Shown here piece after piece: positions 59,955 to 64,000 of a stretch of DNA of 64,000 bases; position 1 is the stretch's first letter, and the number at the start of each line of letters is the position of its first letter. Origin of the DNA: Sphaerisporangium album (GTDB lineage: Bacteria > Actinomycetota > Actinomycetes > Streptosporangiales > Streptosporangiaceae); contig NZ_QOIL01000001.1 in NCBI RefSeq assembly GCF_003323745.1, forward strand, positions 310,001-374,000, read 5' to 3'. A model generated the notes under the pieces. The model ran no database searches and was not told where the DNA came from. It saw only the letters and a program-made list of their open reading frames with translations. The translations under genes and the position numbers were made by a program.

Positions 59955-60769
59955 TGACGCGGGAGAAGGTCGATCTCACCGGGGACAAGGAGACGCTGCT
60001 CGCCACGCTCTACGGGCGCGCCGCGCACAGCCGGTCCGCCGACCCCGTGCTGCGCGACCCGCTCGCCGAGCAGGCCGTCGACCGCCTCGACTACGACTTC
60101 GGCAAGCTCAGGATGCGTTCCGTCGACGCGCTCAGCGTGGCGATCCGCGTCAAGACCATCGACCGCCTCACCGCCGCCCACCTCGCCGAGACGCCGGACG
60201 CGACCGTGATCCACCTGGCCTGCGGCCTGGACACCCGCGTCTACCGTCTCGACCCGCCCCCCACCGTCCGCTGGTTCGACATCGACTTCCCCGACGTCAT
60301 CGAGCTGCGCGAGCACCTCTTCCCGCCCCGGCCCGGCTACACGATGATCGGCCTGCCCGCCACCGACCCGGCCTGGCTCGACCGGGTCCCGGCGGACGCC
60401 CCCGTGCTCGTCGTCGCCGAGGGCCTGACGATGTACCTCACCGCGAGCGAGGTGCACGACCTGCTGAGCGGCATCACCGCCAGGTTCCCCTCCGGCGAGA
60501 TCATGTTCGACGCGCTGAGCCGCCTCGCCGTCAAGCTCGGCTGCCTGGAACCGGCGATCCGCGCGACCGGAGCCACCCTGCGCTGGGGAATCGACGACCC
60601 CGCCGAGCTGGCCGCGTCCGTGCCCCGGCTGCGGCTGGAGGACCAGCTCTTCTACTCGGACGTCCCGGAGGTGTCCAAGCTCCCCGCCGGTTACCGCGCG
60701 GCGCTGGCCATCATGAACCGCATCTACTTCCTGCGCCGCATCGGCAGCATCATCCGGTACCGGTTCTGA
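59954..60769 (+). CDS. O-methyltransferase, LCM/PPM1-like family
   Basis: A 271-residue SAM methyltransferase of the leucine carboxyl methyltransferase type (as in TcmP-like proteins): ATLYGRAAHSRSADPVLRDP, SAM motif VIHLACGLDTRVYRLD, RWFDIDFPDVIELRE and VLVVAEGLTMYLTASEV. The substrate is probably a small-molecule carboxylate or hydroxyl. It appears to be expressed from a leaderless message starting at its GTG. Confidence 0.87.
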   Translation: MTREKVDLTGDKETLLATLYGRAAHSRSADPVLRDPLAEQAVDRLDYDFGKLRMRSVDALSVAIRVKTIDRLTAAHLAETPDATVIHLACGLDTRVYRLDPPPTVRWFDIDFPDVIELREHLFPPRPGYTMIGLPATDPAWLDRVPADAPVLVVAEGLTMYLTASEVHDLLSGITARFPSGEIMFDALSRLAVKLGCLEPAIRATGATLRWGIDDPAELAASVPRLRLEDQLFYSDVPEVSKLPAGYRAALAIMNRIYFLRRIGSIIRYRF

Positions 60770-61228
60770 TCACCAATGGTTCGTGCCGGCCACGGTGCGT
60801 CCGTCCATCTCGAACATCTGCAGGAGCAGGCTGACCGTGAGGTCGACGTCCACCGGCCGCAACCGGAGGCTCGGCACCCCGCCGGAGGGGAACGCGACCA
60901 GAATCGTCGGCCCGCAGCGCCCGCGCTCGACGGTGACGACCGCGCTTCGCGGATCGCCCGGCGCGCTGACGCGCATCTCCGGGCTCTGGAAGGTCGTCAC
61001 GCCCATCTCCTTCGGGAAGCGCAGCGTGAGGCCGATCCTGCGGACGACGAGCGTGCGCATCCCGTGGGCGCGCAGGTGTCGGCCGAGCAGGCTCAGCATG
61101 CCCGCGAACCTCTCCTCGGCGGTCGCGGCCAGCGGCAGCCGCTGAAGTCCGCCCGCTGTACGGTCGCGCTCGTCGCCGTCCTGGAGGGGGACGTGGACGT
61201 ACGGATTGATTGGCAGGCGGCTCGTCAT
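60770..61228 (-). CDS. Hypothetical protein (152 aa)
   Basis: A 152-residue protein with no recognised domain; it has strand-like LVVRRIGLTLRF and VVTVERGRCGPTILVAF. The start at 61228 overlaps the preceding reverse-strand gene by ATGA. It is likely to work with that gene. The frame continues upstream but without a credible start. Confidence 0.6.
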   Translation of the reverse strand: MTSRLPINPYVHVPLQDGDERDRTAGGLQRLPLAATAEERFAGMLSLLGRHLRAHGMRTLVVRRIGLTLRFPKEMGVTTFQSPEMRVSAPGDPRSAVVTVERGRCGPTILVAFPSGGVPSLRLRPVDVDLTVSLLLQMFEMDGRTVAGTNHW

Positions 61229-61569
61229 GCCGGGCTCCCCGTAGCGTCCTCCTCGGGGGTGCCGCCCGCCCGCTCGTCCGCCGTCACCGGGCCCAGCACG
61301 GTGATGATCTTCTGGACGGCGCGGCCGACGTCGTGCGCGGGGCCGAGGCGCTCGTTCCAGCTCCACCAGAACGAGAGCGATCCCGTCGCGTCCCGCCGGA
61401 CGGTGATCCGCTCGGTCAGGGCCGGAGCCGCGAGCGAGATCACCCGCAGGAACGGAAGGGCGTAGCCGCGCACCACGCGGGCGGAGTACCGCTGCGGGTC
61501 GATCGCGCGGGCGAGGGTGTCGAGGTGCTCGACGTCATCGGGCAAGGGGTAGCTCACCAGGAGTCCCAA
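61225..61569 (-). CDS. Hypothetical protein (114 aa)
   Basis: A 114-residue protein with mixed strands and an Trp-rich WWSWNERLGPAH segment. It is the first gene of a two-gene reverse operon. Such paired small genes often lie beside XRE regulators in actinomycetes, and an interrupted XRE gene does lie just to the right, divergently; a link is inference. Confidence 0.6.
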   Translation of the reverse strand: MGLLVSYPLPDDVEHLDTLARAIDPQRYSARVVRGYALPFLRVISLAAPALTERITVRRDATGSLSFWWSWNERLGPAHDVGRAVQKIITVLGPVTADERAGGTPEEDATGSPA

Positions 61570-61756
61570 CCTTTCGAACTGGGCTTCAAGAAACCGTTGC
61601 GCGGACCTCCACGATGGCTGAAGATGGTTGCCGAAAGTAAGGGAACGGTCACGACGGGTGCTCTTGTCGAGCTTCGACCAACCCTGAAGCCCTCCGTAGA
61701 CACTCAGGTGTCCCCGAAGGGTTTTGTAGACCTGTAGAGAACCGGAGGACGGCTAG

Positions 61757-61798
61757 ATGACGTTGGTTCACAGCTCGGACCCGAACGGCAGCCCTCTC
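61757..61798 (+). pseudogene. 5' piece of an XRE-type regulator gene interrupted by IS21
   Basis: A GGAGG site (61743-61747) precedes ATG at 61757, which begins MTLVHSSDPNGSPL. The IS21 element starts at 61799. Joining this piece to 63969 onward, with one CTCTC removed, gives MTLVHSSDPNGSPLAFFAAE and then LRRLR in one frame, the usual start of an XRE/DUF5753 regulator. Confidence 0.7.
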
Positions 61799-61863
61799 TC
61801 TCGACGACGGCTGAATCCTGACCCCGTAGCGGCGGCTGAAATCTGACCCCTCCGTGTCTATTG

Positions 61864-62670
61864 TTACTGGTCGTTGCTGGTGTCTGCTGCTGGGACACGG
61901 CCCAGGTCTCGGTTCTTCAGTCGGTAGCTGTCTCCCTTCATGCTGATGACTTCGGCATGGTGGACGAGTCGGTCGATCATGGCGGCGGCGACCACGTCGT
62001 CGCCGAACACCTCGCCCCAGCGTCCGAAGGGTTTGTTGCTGGTGACGACCAGGCTGGCCCGTTCGTAGCGGCTGGAGACGAGCTGGAAGAACAGGTTGGC
62101 GGCTTGGGGTTCGAAGGGGATGTAGCCGACCTCGTCCACGATCAGCACCGGGATGCGTGACAACTTGGTCAGTTCGGTTTGCAGGGTGCCGGCGGCGTGG
62201 GCGTCGGCCAGGCGGGCGACCCAGCCGGCGGCGGTGGCGAAGGCGACACGGTGTCCGGCTTGGCAGGCGCGGATGCCCAGGCCGACCGACAGGTGGGTCT
62301 TGCCGGTGCCGGGCGGGCCGAGGAAGACCACGTTCTCGCGTGCGGTGACGAAGTCCAGGGTGCCCAGGTGGGCGATGACCTCGCGTTTGAGAGAGCGCTG
62401 GTGGTCGAAGTCGAAGTCCTCCAGGGCTTTGCGGGCGGGGAAACGCGCCATTCGGATGCGGGCCTCGCCGCCGTGGGATTCACGGGCGGCGACCTCGCGT
62501 TGCAGGCAGGCGGCCAGGAACTCCTCATGGCTCCACCCCTGGGTGCGGGCGCGCTCGGCCAGCCGGTCGATGGCCGCGGCCAGGGAGGGTGCTTTGAGCA
62601 CCCGGGTCAGGTAGGCCAGTTCAGAGCCGATGGCACGGCCGCCGCCGCTGATAGTGGTGGTGTCGACCAT
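61864..62670 (-). CDS. istB: IS21 helper ATPase IstB
   Basis: A 268-residue AAA+ ATPase that assembles on target DNA and recruits the IstA transposase. Walker A is VFLGPPGTGKTHLSVGLGI, Walker B ILIVDEVGYIP-type VLIVDEVGYIPFEP and sensor I VVTSNKPFGRW. The start codon overlaps the istA stop (TGATG). Confidence 0.93.
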   Translation of the reverse strand: MVDTTTISGGGRAIGSELAYLTRVLKAPSLAAAIDRLAERARTQGWSHEEFLAACLQREVAARESHGGEARIRMARFPARKALEDFDFDHQRSLKREVIAHLGTLDFVTARENVVFLGPPGTGKTHLSVGLGIRACQAGHRVAFATAAGWVARLADAHAAGTLQTELTKLSRIPVLIVDEVGYIPFEPQAANLFFQLVSSRYERASLVVTSNKPFGRWGEVFGDDVVAAAMIDRLVHHAEVISMKGDSYRLKNRDLGRVPAADTSNDQ

Positions 62671-63893
62671 CACGCGACCCCCTCGATATCGCACAGCACG
62701 TCGTAGTCGCTCAGCCGTCGCAGTTCCACGGCGGCCTCTGCCGGGTGCGCGCGCTGGGCGCAAGTGGCTCGCATCATCGCGGCGGCATGCTGGTGGGCCG
62801 GGTCGGTGATGGTCTGGTGCGGCGCCCAGCACCGCTGATGGCAGGCCACCTGCTGCCCGCCGCAGGTCACGGTGACATGGTCCAGGTCGGCGACCACCTC
62901 CACCAACCGGCCGATCGCCGAGGGATGCACCGAGTAGTCACACGAGGCGATGCGCACATAGTGGTCGCGTCCCAGCCGAGTCGCACTACGCCAGCCGACG
63001 ATCGGAGCGACCGGCGGCAACGCCAGCATCGCCTCCAGGTCGGCCGTGAGCCGGTCGATGGGCCGGCAGGCGATCCGCCGATGATGGCGCCGGTTCGCCA
63101 GGCCCAGCCAGTCGGCCAGCTGAGCGTTGAAGTCCTGCGGCGAGGTGAACGACCGTCCCGGCAGAAACGAGGTCTCCAAATAGCCGTTGGCCCGCTCGAC
63201 CAGTCCTTTGGCCTCAGGATCTCCGGGCTTGCACTGCAGGATGCGCACCCCGAGTGTTCCGCGGAAGGCGGTGGCCTGACTGGTGAGCTGCGGCCGTCCG
63301 GCCTTCCACTGGCCGACCGCCGATTCGTTGTCCCACACCAGCGTCTTGGGCACCCGGCCAAGCGCCGACAGCAACGCCCAGTGCCCGGCGAACAGGTCCC
63401 CGGCGGTGCGTGAGGGCAGCATCCGGGCCATGAGCCAGCGGGAGTAACCGCTGACCATCACCAAAACCGGCGGGCTGGTCGCCTGTTGCCCGACACCCAG
63501 TGGCACCTTCACCGCCGGGAACCACAGATCGCACTGGACCAGCTCGCCCGCCTGATAGGTCGTCCTGGACGCCGGATCGACCGGCTTGAACGCCGGCCGC
63601 AGCATCCGCACCCGGTCCTTGAGCACCGTAAGCGACCGGTTCCAACCGATCCGCTCAGCGATCACCGTCGCCGGCATGTCCGGAAACTCGGCCAGCAACG
63701 CCCGGATCTGCGGGTCGACCGCATCCACGATCGATCCCTTGCCCGGCCGCTGGTACTTCGGTGGCGTCTCGGCTACCAACGCTCGCTTGACGGTGTTCTT
63801 CGAGATGCCCATCCGCCGCGCGATCGCCTTGATCGGCATCCGCTCAGCACGATGCAGCCGGCGGATCTCCGCCCAGTCCTCCACCTTGATCAC
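62670..63893 (-). CDS. istA: IS21 transposase IstA
   Basis: A 407-residue DDE transposase. It has an N-terminal helix-turn-helix (RMPIKAIARRMGISKNTVKR) and the integrase core with Asp in VQCDLWFPAVKV, Asp in LVWDNESAVGQW and Glu in EAKGLVERANGYLE. The start is the ATG at 63893, 70 bases inside the right end of the element. Confidence 0.93.
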   Translation of the reverse strand: MIKVEDWAEIRRLHRAERMPIKAIARRMGISKNTVKRALVAETPPKYQRPGKGSIVDAVDPQIRALLAEFPDMPATVIAERIGWNRSLTVLKDRVRMLRPAFKPVDPASRTTYQAGELVQCDLWFPAVKVPLGVGQQATSPPVLVMVSGYSRWLMARMLPSRTAGDLFAGHWALLSALGRVPKTLVWDNESAVGQWKAGRPQLTSQATAFRGTLGVRILQCKPGDPEAKGLVERANGYLETSFLPGRSFTSPQDFNAQLADWLGLANRRHHRRIACRPIDRLTADLEAMLALPPVAPIVGWRSATRLGRDHYVRIASCDYSVHPSAIGRLVEVVADLDHVTVTCGGQQVACHQRCWAPHQTITDPAHQHAAAMMRATCAQRAHPAEAAVELRRLSDYDVLCDIEGVA

Positions 63894-63963
63894 CCTCCAG
63901 AGTTACTGAAGGGGGTCCGTTTTCGGCCGTCGTCAGGGGGTCAACATTCACACGTCGTCGACA

Positions 63964-64000
63964 CTCTCGCGTTCTTCGCCGCAGAGCTACGCCGCCTCCG
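63964..64000 (+). pseudogene. Downstream piece of the interrupted XRE gene (runs off the window)
   Basis: After the CTCTC duplication the frame GCG TTC TTC GCC GCA GAG continues as AFFAAELRRLR to the window edge. The rest of the gene is outside the window, so its helix-turn-helix cannot be checked here. Confidence 0.55.

Larger units (their letters stand above)
61799..63963 (-). mobile_element. Intact IS21-family insertion sequence
   Basis: A 2.2-kb element with istA and istB on the reverse strand. The ends are imperfect inverted repeats: TCTCGACGACGGCTGAATCC on the left and, read inward on the other strand, TGTCGACGACGTGTGAATGT on the right, continuing TGACCCC on both sides. It is flanked by the direct repeat CTCTC (61794-61798 and 63964-63968), the target duplication. 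Both genes look complete, so it may be active. Confidence 0.85.

Overview
The window is GC-rich throughout, with frequent GTG starts, short overlaps between operon genes and long open reading frames on the antisense strand of real genes. These traits point to a high-G+C actinomycete. Gene content (SigF-type sigma factor with RsbW-like kinases, many TetR/MarR/XRE regulators, a P450, a specialised-metabolite cluster) suggests a mycelial, Streptosporangiales-like lineage, but that placement is inference.

Layout. 0-6.5 kb: sigma factor, anti-sigma-like ATPase, type II NADH dehydrogenase, a CBS-domain protein and a reverse-strand operon of related acidic/coiled proteins, ending at a tRNA-Pro(GGG). 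6.7-17.2 kb: a worn accessory stretch in which intact genes (methyltransferase, ABC exporter, TetR/SDR pair, HEAT-repeat protein) sit among remnants of IS21, IS5-like and IS1182-like transposases, a beheaded TetR gene, a class V aminotransferase scrap, a frameshifted FAD oxidoreductase tail and a duplicated copy of the exporter 5' end. 17-25 kb: small membrane proteins, DUF4186, a methyltransferase, a P450 with a co-directional TetR gene and a perfect operator, a DUF3147-like pair, an endonuclease/exonuclease/phosphatase protein and two MarR-like genes.

25-31.3 kb: an XRE/TPR regulator followed by a TIR-domain protein, a large P-loop NTPase and two membrane proteins. The TIR protein and the NTPase share a short V-H-x-G-x-G-D motif. 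This looks like an NTP-dependent conflict or defence module of a kind I cannot match to a named system. 31.5-38 kb: a complete reverse-strand phosphotransferase locus (EI, HPr, polyol-type dehydrogenase, EIIA, EIIB, EIIC, PfkB-type sugar-phosphate kinase, DeoR regulator).

39.2-47 kb: the most notable locus, a probable N-nitroso natural-product cluster. It starts with a PRMT-like arginine N-methyltransferase (SznE-like) and a 471-residue fusion of a heme-oxygenase-like diiron domain and a cupin (SznF-like) in which every metal ligand I recall for SznF is present at a constant offset of one residue. A small Rieske protein, an HSL-type hydrolase, two ATP-grasp ligases and an MFS exporter follow, nearly all overlapping or closely spaced. 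No sugar-handling enzyme is seen, so the product is probably not streptozotocin.

47-64 kb: lytic transglycosylase lipoprotein, a 39-residue membrane protein, DUF2071, a beta-propeller lipoprotein, PPK2, an RsbW-like ATPase, a LuxR regulator, an oligopeptide ABC importer lacking its ATPases, a MarR/SDR pair with two identical palindromic operators, a CmtR-like metal sensor with a cation efflux pump, an O-methyltransferase-like protein and two small unknown genes. The window ends in an intact IS21-family element (61799-63963) flanked by a 5-bp duplication. Removing it restores, in frame, the start of an XRE-type regulator gene that runs off the window edge.
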